DNA of 53,028 nt, from the IMG/VR virus record IMGVR_UViG_3300036466_000505, positions 1-53,028 of that record; one strand, given 5' to 3'. The notes below the pieces were generated by a model that was not told the DNA's origin, did not search any database, and was given only the letters and a program-made list of their open reading frames with translations. The translations under genes were made by a program, and so were the position numbers. This DNA is from a virus. Shown here one piece after another: positions 29,294-36,401 of this stretch (position 1 is its first letter; each line of letters begins with the position of its first letter).

Positions 29294-29517
29294 TACAAGA
29301 GCAGGACCGGGCACTGGAAGAACTCCCGGGGCAGGTGGCCCTGATCCGGGAGATGGCTGCGGCGGTGCGGACAGAACTGGATGCCCGGCTCGGGGCGGAC
29401 CTGCTGTTCCGCGATTCGGGCGAGCTGGACCGGCTGTGCAGAGGGGTGGGCAGTCTTGCCGAGGAGCTGAATTACTTGCAGGCGCTGAACCGGGTTTTTA
29501 GCCGTGCGGCCGAATAA
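29287..29517 (+). CDS. small helical protein between thyX and dnaB
   Basis: 76 residues, ATG 29287 overlapping the thyX end by 7 bp, with its own end overlapping the helicase start by 14 bp. Strongly helical (MLIQEQDRALEELPGQVALI...). No family recognised. Such small genes beside a DnaB helicase can be loaders or regulators, but nothing in the sequence shows that. Confidence 0.7.
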   Translation: MLIQEQDRALEELPGQVALIREMAAAVRTELDARLGADLLFRDSGELDRLCRGVGSLAEELNYLQALNRVFSRAAE

Positions 29518-30850
29518 CAACGACCGACTGCAAACACCCGGCAGCGTCCCGAGCGGGGCTGCGGTGCCGCCGCACAACCTGCAGGCCGAACAAGGTGTTC
29601 TGGGCGCGGTGTTCCGGTCCCAGGACGTGCTCGATTCGGTCCGCTTGCGCGCTGACGATTTTTACGAGCCGCGGCACCAGCAGGTATGGACAGCAATGCT
29701 TGAGGCCCGCCAGCAGGGACATGCCTGTGACCTGGTCACGGTCCTGGACCGGCTGACCCGGTCCGGGATCGACGCGGACCCGAGCTACCTGACACAGCTG
29801 GCAGACTCTTCGGCCCTGGCCGGCCGGGCTGCGGATTACGCGGAACTGGTCACTGACTGCGCTGTCCGGCGCACGCTGATCCAGCGCTCGTACGAAATGG
29901 CCCATGCGGCCCAGGACCTGGCGCACCCCTTGGAGGAGGCCGCAGCCATGGCCCAGGGGCTGGCGGACGCGGCGTGCGAAACCCGGTTCGACGAGTCCGG
30001 GCAGGCCCCGCCCCAGGTCTGTGCCGGATTTCTGGAGTACCTGGAGCGGATCCAGGAGCAGGTGGGAGTGGGCATCCAGACCCAGTTCGAGGGGCTGAAC
30101 CGGCTCACCGGGGGGTTTTTCCCGGGGGAGGTGACTATTCTGGCAGCCCGTCCCGGGTGCGGCAAGACAGCAATGGCCCTGAATCTGGGCATGTACTCTC
30201 TGGTACAGGATCATCCTATCGGGATTTTTTCGCTGGAGATGCCAAAAAACGCGCTTCTGGCCCGGCTCTGCGCTGCGGCCTGCGATGTGGACGCGCAAGC
30301 ATTTCGAACCGGGCAGTTTCGAGGTGGAGAAATCGAGGCAATGCAGGGATTTATGGACAAGCTGTCGCAGCGGACGTGGCGGGTCTACGACCGGACCGGC
30401 CTGACCGTGACTGAGATGCGCAGCCAGGCCCGGCGCTGGAAGCGGGAGATGGGGGTGGAGATGCTCATCCTGGACTATCTGCAGCTGATCAAGCCGGACC
30501 GCAGGGGCGGCAGTAGGGAGCAGGAGGTGGCCGAGGCGTCCCGGTCCATCAAAGAGATGGCGTTGGAGCTGGACGTGCCGGTCCTGCTGCTGGCCCAGCT
30601 CAACCGGGAGGCCGAGAAATCCGCAAAACCGATGCTGTCCCATCTGCGGGAGTCAGGATCTGTCGAACAGGATGCGGATATCGTGCTGTTTTTGTCTGGC
30701 ATGTCCGCCGGAGTCGGCGGGGACGTGGCCCAGGTGGACCTGGACGTGGCGAAAGGGCGGAGTAACAGTTGCGGGGGGGTGAAACTGAATTTTCTCCGGC
30801 GGTTTTTGAGGTTTGAGGAGCGGATGGAGGAAAACGGAAATGGGTATTGA
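29504..30850 (+). CDS. dnaB: replicative DNA helicase, DnaB-type
   Basis: 448 residues from GTG 29504. The N-terminal domain (PHNLQAEQGVLGAVFRSQDVLD) matches the DnaB N-terminal bundle. The RecA-like core has Walker A ARPGCGKTAM (about 214-223), FSLEMP (H1a-like), LILDYLQLI (Walker B, about 322), LLLAQLNREAEK and the arginine-finger region. DnaB-type helicases unwind DNA at the replication fork and are loaded by an initiator; the wHTH protein at 34093 is a candidate initiator. The length is normal for the family. Confidence 0.95.
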   Translation: MRPNNNDRLQTPGSVPSGAAVPPHNLQAEQGVLGAVFRSQDVLDSVRLRADDFYEPRHQQVWTAMLEARQQGHACDLVTVLDRLTRSGIDADPSYLTQLADSSALAGRAADYAELVTDCAVRRTLIQRSYEMAHAAQDLAHPLEEAAAMAQGLADAACETRFDESGQAPPQVCAGFLEYLERIQEQVGVGIQTQFEGLNRLTGGFFPGEVTILAARPGCGKTAMALNLGMYSLVQDHPIGIFSLEMPKNALLARLCAAACDVDAQAFRTGQFRGGEIEAMQGFMDKLSQRTWRVYDRTGLTVTEMRSQARRWKREMGVEMLILDYLQLIKPDRRGGSREQEVAEASRSIKEMALELDVPVLLLAQLNREAEKSAKPMLSHLRESGSVEQDADIVLFLSGMSAGVGGDVAQVDLDVAKGRSNSCGGVKLNFLRRFLRFEERMEENGNGY

Positions 30851-30865
30851 GCCAGGGGGGCACGC

Positions 30866-31465
30866 ATGTTGATCATAGGAATATCCGGCAAGATAGGCAC
30901 CGGCAAAACCGAGCTGACAAAACTACTGATGGAGCGGCTGGGCAAAGGCTGTGCGCGCCTGGCGTTCGGGGACGCGCTCAAGCGGGAATGCGCAGAGCGA
31001 TACAACTTTGACCTGGCGTTGTGTTACTCCCAGGAGGGCAAGCTGAAACACCTTCTGCACCCGGACCTCCCTGGCGGCTGTATGCAGGTCCGGGAGATCC
31101 TGCAGTGGCACGGGCAGAAAAGGAGACGCGAGCACCCCGGGTACTGGGTCGGAAGATGGGCGGCCCTGCTCCAGGAGCTGCCGGACGACACCACGTGTCT
31201 GTTTGTAGACGACGTGCGGTATCCGGACGAAAAAAACGCGGTGGAGCATCGGCATGGGTTTTGCGTGCGCCTGAACCCGTGGCCGGGCTGGGTGCCGGGA
31301 CCGTATGCCGGCCATGAGAGCGAGACAGCGCTGGACGCCTATGCATGGCACGAGTGGGCGGAACATCCGACTCGGACACAGGACGACCTTTTGCTCCTGG
31401 CTGACCGCGTGGAAAAGACGGCGAGGGAATGGGAGGAAACGCAGGGGTGGGGGTTTGTAGACTGA
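30866..31465 (+). CDS. deoxynucleoside monophosphate kinase-like protein
   Basis: 199 residues, ATG 30866. The P-loop GISGKIGTGKTEL (5-17), FGDALKRECAERY and the CLFVDDVRYPDE segment fit phage dNMP kinases (T4 gp1-like). These phosphorylate dNMPs released by host DNA breakdown to dNDPs. It works in the same supply line as ThyX upstream. RBS GGGGGG-rich region precedes the ATG. Confidence 0.85.
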   Translation: MLIIGISGKIGTGKTELTKLLMERLGKGCARLAFGDALKRECAERYNFDLALCYSQEGKLKHLLHPDLPGGCMQVREILQWHGQKRRREHPGYWVGRWAALLQELPDDTTCLFVDDVRYPDEKNAVEHRHGFCVRLNPWPGWVPGPYAGHESETALDAYAWHEWAEHPTRTQDDLLLLADRVEKTAREWEETQGWGFVD

Positions 31466-31475
31466 AGGGGGAGCT

Positions 31476-31631
31476 ATGGCTCTGTGCAGAGAGCAGGTAG
31501 GCGGAGGGTGTGCAAAGGGAAAGGTTCGAAAGTGGTTTAAAAATCAAATGGCGAGGTTTATGCGGCGGGAGTGGAAGCGGAACGGGGAGGAGGCGCTGAG
31601 GCGAAGGAGATATAAGGGGTGGTCGGATTGA
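31476..31631 (+). CDS. small basic protein, 51 aa
   Basis: ATG 31476 with AGGGGGAG just upstream. MALCREQVGGGCAKGKVRKW at the start, then a strongly basic Arg/Lys/Trp-rich helix to YKGWSD. It fills the gap between the dNMP kinase and a terminator exactly. Probably nucleic-acid binding, by charge only. Function unknown. Confidence 0.6.
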   Translation: MALCREQVGGGCAKGKVRKWFKNQMARFMRREWKRNGEEALRRRRYKGWSD

Positions 31632-31638
31632 GAGAGGG

Positions 31639-31680
31639 GCCGGTCATCACCCGGAAGGGGGTGGTGACCGGCTTTGTTGT
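31639..31680 (+). terminator. terminator ending the rightward early operon
   Basis: A 14-bp stem (31639-31652 with 31659-31672, one G-T wobble) followed by TTTGTTGT. It separates the replication genes from the convergent islet at 31687-33599. Confidence 0.8.
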
Positions 31681-31686
31681 GTAAGG

Positions 31687-32079
31687 TTAAAGGTGGTGGC
31701 TACTTTTTTCCCCGAGGTTAGATTGTTCAACCCAGTCTCTCAGGGCGACGACACAGAGAAACGGCATCTCTTCGTCAAGCAGGTCACCCAGGTCTTCGTC
31801 TTTGCGCCGCACCAGCTGCACCAATTCGTTTGCCGCGTTACTGGCGGCAAGAAAGCTGCTGGGATCAAAGCTTTTCAGCTGCCCTTTTATAGACAGGATC
31901 GTGGCCACCTGGTCGGCGGTGAGCCGGTCCATGGCGTCGGTCTCTGCGCCATCAAGCAGAGACCAGAGCAGGCCCAAATCGTTCTGGATCTGGGCCGACC
32001 TCTTTCGGCCGGACCGGGCGGAGCGGGTGTCGAGTGTTTTGAGGGTTTCCGCCGGGGCGGAGAACGAAGCGGTGGGCAT
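31687..32079 (-). CDS. hypothetical protein, 130 aa
   Basis: ATG 32079 (MPTASFSAPAETLKTLDTRS). Helical, charged; contains TADQVATILSIKGQLKS and a Ser/Ala-rich centre. No family recognised. Last gene of the minus-strand islet, ending 7 bp from the convergent terminator. Confidence 0.65.
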   Translation of the reverse strand: MPTASFSAPAETLKTLDTRSARSGRKRSAQIQNDLGLLWSLLDGAETDAMDRLTADQVATILSIKGQLKSFDPSSFLAASNAANELVQLVRRKDEDLGDLLDEEMPFLCVVALRDWVEQSNLGEKSSHHL

Positions 32080-32091
32080 GTGGGGGCTCCT

Positions 32092-32412
32092 TTAGTTTTC
32101 TGTGTTCGGGTATTTTTCAACCAGATCGTTTTCTTTTGCCATTTCTTCTAAAACGTAATCAGGAATTGTGACGCCAAATTCAGCACATTTGGCAATGACA
32201 GCATCACGGGTCATATCCTGATATTCCAGCTGAAGATTGGAGAAGAGAAGGCTGTCGTTTACTCTGTCCTCAATGCTGAGATAGTAAGATTTTATGATAT
32301 AAATGGGATGGTTGTGATAATTCCATTCCCAGCCCACAAGGATTTCCAGGTTTTTATGAAAAAACCAATAACGACCTTGGTCTTTTGTGCTTTTTTGTTT
32401 TTGCAAATTCAT
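32092..32412 (-). CDS. hypothetical protein, 106 aa
   Basis: ATG 32412 (MNLQKQKSTKDQGRYWFFHK) with GGAGGG upstream. Aromatic-rich N-terminal half, acidic C-terminus. AT-richer than the phage core genes. No family recognised. Confidence 0.7.
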   Translation of the reverse strand: MNLQKQKSTKDQGRYWFFHKNLEILVGWEWNYHNHPIYIIKSYYLSIEDRVNDSLLFSNLQLEYQDMTRDAVIAKCAEFGVTIPDYVLEEMAKENDLVEKYPNTEN

Positions 32413-32453
32413 AAACCCTCCAAGGTTCGAGGTTAAAGTTCCTGCCTTCATTG

Positions 32454-32469
32454 CCGCCCCGAAGGGCGG
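32454..32469 (-). other. intergenic stem-loop
   Basis: CCGCCC-CGAA-GGGCGG, a 6-bp stem with a stable tetraloop directly after the stop of the gene at 32479. One of three such hairpins in this islet. Confidence 0.6.
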
Positions 32470-32478
32470 TTATTGAAA

Positions 32479-32691
32479 TCAGGAATAATCGCTGACGTTG
32501 ACCAGCTCTTCTTCGGGTTCCCCTTCCGGGCGGTGTCGGTGGATGATGCGGATAGTTTTGTAATTAAACATTTTGGCGGAACTCATAACGCCTGCCCATG
32601 TTTTTGCGTTGTCACAAGTGCCATCGTTGTAATCTACATCATAAAGATTTCCTGCAACGCGAATTGCGGTAAGAGCTTTCTGTGAGGTCAT
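32479..32691 (-). CDS. hypothetical protein, 70 aa
   Basis: ATG 32691 (MTSQKALTAIRVAGNLYDVD). A small mixed alpha/beta protein ending in an acidic tail. No family recognised, but its style resembles small plasmid-borne orphan proteins. Flanked by stem-loops. Confidence 0.65.
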   Translation of the reverse strand: MTSQKALTAIRVAGNLYDVDYNDGTCDNAKTWAGVMSSAKMFNYKTIRIIHRHRPEGEPEEELVNVSDYS

Positions 32692-32730
32692 GCTGTCCTC
32701 CTGGTTTGGGTTAAAATTCCGATTCCATTC

Positions 32731-32754
32731 CCAGCCCCGATAGTTCGGGGCTGG
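32731..32754 (-). other. intergenic stem-loop
   Basis: Perfect 10-bp stem CCAGCCCCGA / TCGGGGCTGG with loop TAGT, between the genes at 32769 and 32691. No T run. Confidence 0.65.
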
Positions 32755-32768
32755 TTTGGGGCCGGAAT

Positions 32769-33332
32769 TTAATCGTCAATCTGGTCACAATCAACAATCA
32801 CCGATTCCAGCCGCATGCTCCAGTTAATATCACCCCAGTCGCCGGTTTCGTCGACCAATGCCTGATCTTCAGGGGTGGTGCGGTAAGCCACCTTGACCGG
32901 CACTCCGTCGATTTCGGCGTCTTCTGACCATTCCGGGTATTCAAAGTTTTCGTCCCCGGGAATAAGTCGGTTGGTGAACTCAGCGCCGCTGCCGTTCTCG
33001 AGCATGCCAAAAAGTTCGGCAGGGGCGGTGTTTTCGATTATCTTTTCAATATAATCTACCAGGTCACTCCGGTCAAAATCCACCAGTCCATTTCTTTCTG
33101 TCCAGATGTCAGACATGCCGTCGAACCCAAATTCTTTGACGTGATAATAGTATCTCTCGGCCATTGGTTTAGCTGTAAAGCCGGAGTTGCCGTCTTCCAG
33201 GAGGCTTTCCATATCCTGGTACCCTGCCCCATCCAGAGCGTCTTCGACGGCCGCTTCTTCGGTCTGGCCGATACCATAGATGGTTGCGCCTGTTTCGTTG
33301 CCGATTGCTGCAAAAAATTTCTGTGCTGCCAT
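32769..33332 (-). CDS. acidic hypothetical protein, 187 aa
   Basis: ATG 33332 (MAAQKFFAAIGNETGATIYG), followed by GQTEEAAVEDALDGAG. Very acidic overall (many Asp/Glu), ending VIVDCDQIDD. Strong negative charge is common in DNA-mimic anti-restriction proteins and also in unrelated plasmid proteins, so function is left open. AGGAGG upstream. Confidence 0.65.
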   Translation of the reverse strand: MAAQKFFAAIGNETGATIYGIGQTEEAAVEDALDGAGYQDMESLLEDGNSGFTAKPMAERYYYHVKEFGFDGMSDIWTERNGLVDFDRSDLVDYIEKIIENTAPAELFGMLENGSGAEFTNRLIPGDENFEYPEWSEDAEIDGVPVKVAYRTTPEDQALVDETGDWGDINWSMRLESVIVDCDQIDD

Positions 33333-33391
33333 GGTGTTTCCTCCTCTTATCTCGGGCCCCGGGAATCAGGGCCTGCTTATTGTTTGGAAGA

Positions 33392-33407
33392 AGGGGCCGG
33401 AGCCCCT
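33392..33407 (-). other. intergenic stem-loop
   Basis: AGGGGC-CGGA-GCCCCT, a 6-bp stem directly after the stop of the gene at 33414 on the minus strand. Third hairpin of this islet. Confidence 0.55.
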
Positions 33408-33413
33408 GTATTT

Positions 33414-33599
33414 TTAATCGTCGTCTTCGGTGATTTTATATTCACCGACAATGTCGCCATTGTAGTCTCGGAGTATTCCGTTCCATGCGTACCCATCCCT
33501 GATTTTGTTGGCCAGATCATCCAAGATTCTGGCGACTTCCGTCCGTGGCATATCGGCAAACACGTCGCCGTTGCATCTAAATTTTACGATGAATTCCAT
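33414..33599 (-). CDS. small hypothetical protein, 61 aa
   Basis: ATG 33599 with a perfect AGGAGG upstream (MEFIVKFRCNGDVFADMPRT). Compact, with a DGYAWNGILRDYNGDIVGEY stretch suggesting a beta-rich fold and an acidic tail. First gene of the minus-strand islet. Function unknown. Confidence 0.7.
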   Translation of the reverse strand: MEFIVKFRCNGDVFADMPRTEVARILDDLANKIRDGYAWNGILRDYNGDIVGEYKITEDDD

Positions 33600-33802
33600 A
33601 GTTGATCCTCCTCGTATCTGCGGACCGCGGGGTTGCTGTCCGCCCATTCTTTGGAGTAATTTGGCGCGTATTGGATGATCATCTCACCTTGCCTCGCCGT
33701 CCCGCCCCGCGGGGTTTGTCTCGATCAACTTGCCTTTACAATACAGCCTATCAACACTTTGTCAACACTTTTTTAATAAAAAAATGATAAAAGGTGCTAA
33801 CT
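33600..33802. promoter_or_regulatory. divergent regulatory region between the islet and the replication gene cluster
   Basis: On the minus strand TTGACA (33765-33760) and TATTGT (33743-33738) are 16 bp apart and would drive the islet. Two direct copies of TCAACACTT (33751, 33762) overlap the -35 and could be an operator. The stretch next to 33770 is A/T-rich. Confidence 0.55.
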
Positions 33803-34024
33803 ATGCGAACGAAAAAGCAAAAGCCATGTGAAATTTGTCGGGATATTCGGTGCCTGGGGAGCCAGGGGACTTGTTTTGGCTGGGTGTACTGGGGTTTGCC
33901 GGTCCGGAACAAGGTTCCGTCCGCGGCAAAAGGAAAAGCGGCGGCCGAGCTGCAGTCCTGCCCGTACGAAAGGCAAGCGCTGGCGTGGATCGGCGTCCGG
34001 CCGGAGTCGCCGCTGAAATTGTAA
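33803..34024 (+). CDS. small Cys-containing protein, 73 aa
   Basis: ATG 33803 (MRTKKQKPCEICRDIRCLGS), preceded by AAGGTG. CEIC, RC and a later SC could form a metal-binding knuckle. Lys/Arg-rich. No family recognised. It lies just upstream of the replication gene operator. Confidence 0.5.
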   Translation: MRTKKQKPCEICRDIRCLGSQGTCFGWVYWGLPVRNKVPSAAKGKAAAELQSCPYERQALAWIGVRPESPLKL

Positions 34025-34050
34025 ATTGCGTATTTTCGGGGCCGATGATA

Positions 34051-34063
34051 GGAACTGTATTCC
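34051..34063. promoter_or_regulatory. repressor operator upstream of the replication gene
   Basis: GGAAC-TGT-ATTCC, flanked by TAT on both sides. On the minus strand it is followed by TATCATCGG exactly as at the Cro-like promoter. It lies 30 bp before the ATG at 34093, so repressor binding should silence this replication gene. Confidence 0.65.
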
Positions 34064-34092
34064 TATTTCCAGACAAAAAAAAGCGGGACTCT

Positions 34093-35058
34093 ATGATTAA
34101 GTCTAATTTTCTGCGGCTGCTCGGCAGACCGCTGCAGCTGCAGGCGTACTGCTGGCTACTCTCTCGCGTCGATGAAAACGGCATTGCAGACGCTTCGCCG
34201 ACAGCCCTGGCAGCTGCTCTCGACGAGACTCTACGGCGTGCAAAATACGCACTCAAAAGCCTAAAAAAGGAGGGGATGATCCGTCCCTCGGGGCGGGGTC
34301 AGGTCTCTCTCGGGAGTGGCGCTTTTGTCCCTTTTGTGTCCCAAAGTTTGTCCCAAAATTTGTCCCACCCAGACACATCTTATGTCTCTGGGTTTATTGA
34401 CGATAATCGGCCCGACAAAGACGGAAATTGTCCTTCTTTTTGTCCCTCTTTTTGTCCTTCGAGTGTCCCTTCTCTTGAAACCGGCCCCGCCCCGGCTGCT
34501 TTTTCGGCTGCTCAACGTCCTTTCTGTGTCCCTCCTGAAGCGCCGGAAGGGCCTGGAATGACAGAGGAAAAACAGAACCAAAAAGGTATGGAGTGTCCTT
34601 CGAGCGTCCTTTCTGAGCAAAAATCCGGGAGAGAGTCTTATAAGAGTAAAAAAAGAAAAGAATCTCTCCCGGCAGAAAAATGGATGGATTTATCCGCCCG
34701 GTGGGTCGAGGATTCGAAAAAGCGTCATCCATCAAAAACCAGGTCATACGGACGGAGTCACATTCTCGCCGGGGCTCGAGCCCTGGAATCGTTGGCGGAG
34801 AAATGGAAATATGATTGGGAGACCGAGATTCGTCCCGTACTTCTGTGGGCCAGGCAGGATTCTTTTTGGTCCCCGCAGATTTTATCTTTGGGGGGATTAG
34901 CTAAGCGCCGGGAAAACGGGGCTTTAAAATTTGAAAATGTCGCTGCAAAAATGGAACAGGCCACCAGTAGTCAATCTGTTCGACAGGTCGAGACCATCAG
35001 CTTGGACGAATACCGGGCCCAGAGCGGAGGTAAGATCAAAAATTCGATCGCTTTCTGA
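34093..35058 (+). CDS. replication-initiator-like wHTH protein with intragenic iterons
   Basis: 321 residues, ATG 34093 with GCGGGA upstream. Residues 1-65 are a winged-helix domain (LQLQAYCWLLSRVDENGIAD, ALDETLRRAKYALKSLKKEGMI). Residues about 75-140 are low-complexity (Ser/Pro/Cys) and correspond to repeated TGTCC DNA motifs read in several frames. A helical C-terminal domain follows (EKWMDLSARWVEDSKKRHPS to QDSFWSPQI). The design, an N-terminal DNA-binding domain and an origin array inside the gene, is that of lambda O. Loading of the DnaB-type helicase is inferred. The operator upstream places it under repressor control. Confidence 0.7.
   Translation: MIKSNFLRLLGRPLQLQAYCWLLSRVDENGIADASPTALAAALDETLRRAKYALKSLKKEGMIRPSGRGQVSLGSGAFVPFVSQSLSQNLSHPDTSYVSGFIDDNRPDKDGNCPSFCPSFCPSSVPSLETGPAPAAFSAAQRPFCVPPEAPEGPGMTEEKQNQKGMECPSSVLSEQKSGRESYKSKKRKESLPAEKWMDLSARWVEDSKKRHPSKTRSYGRSHILAGARALESLAEKWKYDWETEIRPVLLWARQDSFWSPQILSLGGLAKRRENGALKFENVAAKMEQATSSQSVRQVETISLDEYRAQSGGKIKNSIAF
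34323..34600 (+). repeat. TGTCC iterons inside the replication gene (candidate origin)
   Basis: About ten copies of TGTCC, most as TTTGTCCC or TTTGTCCT, between 34325 and 34600, with two CGTCC variants. Examples are read as V-P, L-S and C-P, that is, in all three reading frames, so the repetition is selected at the DNA level. Nearby DNA is T-rich, as in unwinding regions. Confidence 0.65.
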
Positions 35059-35396
35059 ATCCCGGGCGAAAGCCAGTAAAAACGGGATGAAGAGGGGAAA
35101 AATGCCGGGAATGAGGGAGAAACTCGGAAGGGGAGAGGGAGAAGTGAGGGAGTGAGGGAATAAAAACGGGAGGTTGCCCGGGCTGGTGAGGTTCGGGATG
35201 GTGACAGAGCCGGGAGCGATCCCGGCTTTTGTTGTTTCTGGGCGCCTGATCCTTTTCTCGGCGGCAAAGAGAAGATCAGGCCGAAGTCGAGGTGGATCCA
35301 GAGCCGGTTTCGTTGGCGGGGAAAAGAAGGTGTCCAAAAAGTAAGACTTTTGAAACGACGATCACCCCGCCGTCGTTGCTTGTTTCTAAACGCCTG
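35059..35396. other. intergenic region after the replication gene
   Basis: 35059-35207 is a purine-rich (GGGA/GAGGGA) stretch without a convincing gene. A terminator follows at 35208-35231. 35345-35415 holds two copies of TTTTGAAAC (35349 and 35404) and the inverted pair ACGACG / CGTCGT (35354-35359, 35370-35375), possible recombination sites for the resolvase that follows. Confidence 0.4.
35208..35231 (+). terminator. terminator after the replication gene
   Basis: Perfect 8-bp stem AGCCGGGA-GCGA-TCCCGGCT followed by TTTGTTGTT. It ends transcription from the replication gene. Confidence 0.85.
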
Positions 35397-35425
35397 TTGC
35401 TTCTTTTGAAACAGGGTGCTACGAT
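35397..35425 (+). promoter_or_regulatory. promoter of the resolvase gene
   Basis: TTGCTT (35397-35402) and TACGAT (35420-35425) are 17 bp apart, 40 bp before the ATG, and AAAGGAGG follows at the right distance for translation. Confidence 0.6.
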
Positions 35426-35464
35426 AAGTCTAGACATTTCGGACAAACAAAAGGAGGTTTTGAG

Positions 35465-36034
35465 ATGGCAGGACAGACGATTGGCTACATCAGGGTCAGT
35501 TCAGTGGACCAGCACTTGGACAGACAGGAAGAATCATTAGCGCAGGTGTCTCCGGACCGGGTTTTTTCGGATAAAGCCAGCGGTAAAGATGCAAAGCGCC
35601 CAGGGCTGCAAGAATGCCTTGGGTATTTGCGGTCCGGAGACACCTGGGTTGTACACTCGATCGATCGGGCGGCCAGAAGTCTCCAGGACCTGCAGGCCAT
35701 AGTTCAGGACCTCACGGCCCGGGGCGTGACGGTCCGGTTTATCAAAGAGGGGCTGACCTTTTCCCCTGACGGAGCTGGCGCAGCCATGGACAAACTGCTG
35801 TTTCAGGTGCTCGGGGCTTTCGCCGAGTTCGAAAGATCGCTGATCAAAGAGCGGCAGGCCGAGGGGATCAAGGCGGCCAAGGCCAAGGGCACCAGGTTCG
35901 GCCGCACTCCGTCGCTTTCTTCGGAGCAGCTCCAGGAGGTCAAGGACCGAGCAGCAGCAGGCGAGACGCACACAGCCATCGCCAAGAGCCTGGGCGTCAG
36001 CCGCCAGACCGTCTGGAGAGCAGCCAAAGCATGA
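35465..36034 (+). CDS. serine resolvase / invertase
   Basis: 189 residues, ATG 35465 with AAAGGAGG upstream. YIRVSSVDQ (8-16) carries the catalytic serine (Ser12) of the small serine recombinases; DKASGKDAKRPGLQECL and DRAARSLQDL are the usual catalytic-domain landmarks; ERSLIKERQAEGI is the dimer helix and the last 45 residues form the HTH (THTAIAKSLGVSRQTVWRA). Size fits Tn3-type resolvases and Hin/Gin invertases. As no invertible segment or transposase is visible, multimer resolution of a plasmid prophage is the simplest role. Inference. Confidence 0.93.
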   Translation: MAGQTIGYIRVSSVDQHLDRQEESLAQVSPDRVFSDKASGKDAKRPGLQECLGYLRSGDTWVVHSIDRAARSLQDLQAIVQDLTARGVTVRFIKEGLTFSPDGAGAAMDKLLFQVLGAFAEFERSLIKERQAEGIKAAKAKGTRFGRTPSLSSEQLQEVKDRAAAGETHTAIAKSLGVSRQTVWRAAKA

Positions 36035-36288
36035 CAGCAGGAGGGGGCTTCCACCAGGCACCCCCCCCGCACCCTACCCCCCCCCACCCCCCGCGGGTGG
36101 TCCGCGATCGATCGCCTTCCTGTAGTATCTGTGCGCAGTCTCACGAGCAGGTCGTTTTTGCCAAACCCATTCGAGATTGGTCGTAGAATTCCAAAAAATA
36201 TAGCTGGAAATTTTTGCCTGAACCGGTTCCCGTACCGAGGGAAGGGAAAGTTTTTCCTCGTTTTTTGTTCAAACCTCCCGTCTTTTAC
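36035..36288. other. intergenic region before the terminase: C tracts and palindrome
   Basis: Four C runs (36061-36068, 36072-36074, 36077-36085, 36087-36092) give a G-quadruplex-capable minus strand. A perfect 12-bp palindrome GCGATCGATCGC lies at 36104-36115. The rest has no gene. Candidate packaging or replication landmark because it is next to the terminase. Confidence 0.5.
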
Positions 36289-36318
36289 TGGACAGCCGGA
36301 ACCGTGTTCCGGTATAGT
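36289..36318 (+). promoter_or_regulatory. terminase/late promoter with operator in the spacer
   Basis: TGGACA (36289-36294) and TATAGT (36313-36318) are 18 bp apart and the operator GGAAC-CGT-GTTCC (36298-36310) fills the spacer. Architecture matches the Cro-like and early-left promoters. Confidence 0.75.
36298..36310. promoter_or_regulatory. repressor operator at the terminase promoter
   Basis: GGAAC-CGT-GTTCC, a perfect palindrome. It implies that late genes are repressed directly in the prophage state. Confidence 0.7.
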
Positions 36319-36401
36319 CCCCAAAGTTGAGGCGAAAGAGAGAAGGCAGCGGCCCAGGGCTGTGGGCGACGGTCGTAAAAAAACAATCGAGGCGACAGGC
36401 A

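Noticed and set aside
18120-32430. tRNA genes suggested by GGTTCGA strings (near 18123, 31521 and 32423)
   Set aside because: None has a matching acceptor stem, anticodon arm or CCA end, and one lies within an ORF.
33835-34092. Longer N-terminus for the replication protein
   Set aside because: The extension has no protein-like pattern and would place the repressor operator inside the gene; ATG 34093 with GCGGGA begins the winged-helix domain.
35465-36034. Transposon resolvase marking an inserted Tn3-type element
   Set aside because: No transposase or terminal inverted repeats were seen nearby; a phage/plasmid multimer-resolution role is simpler.
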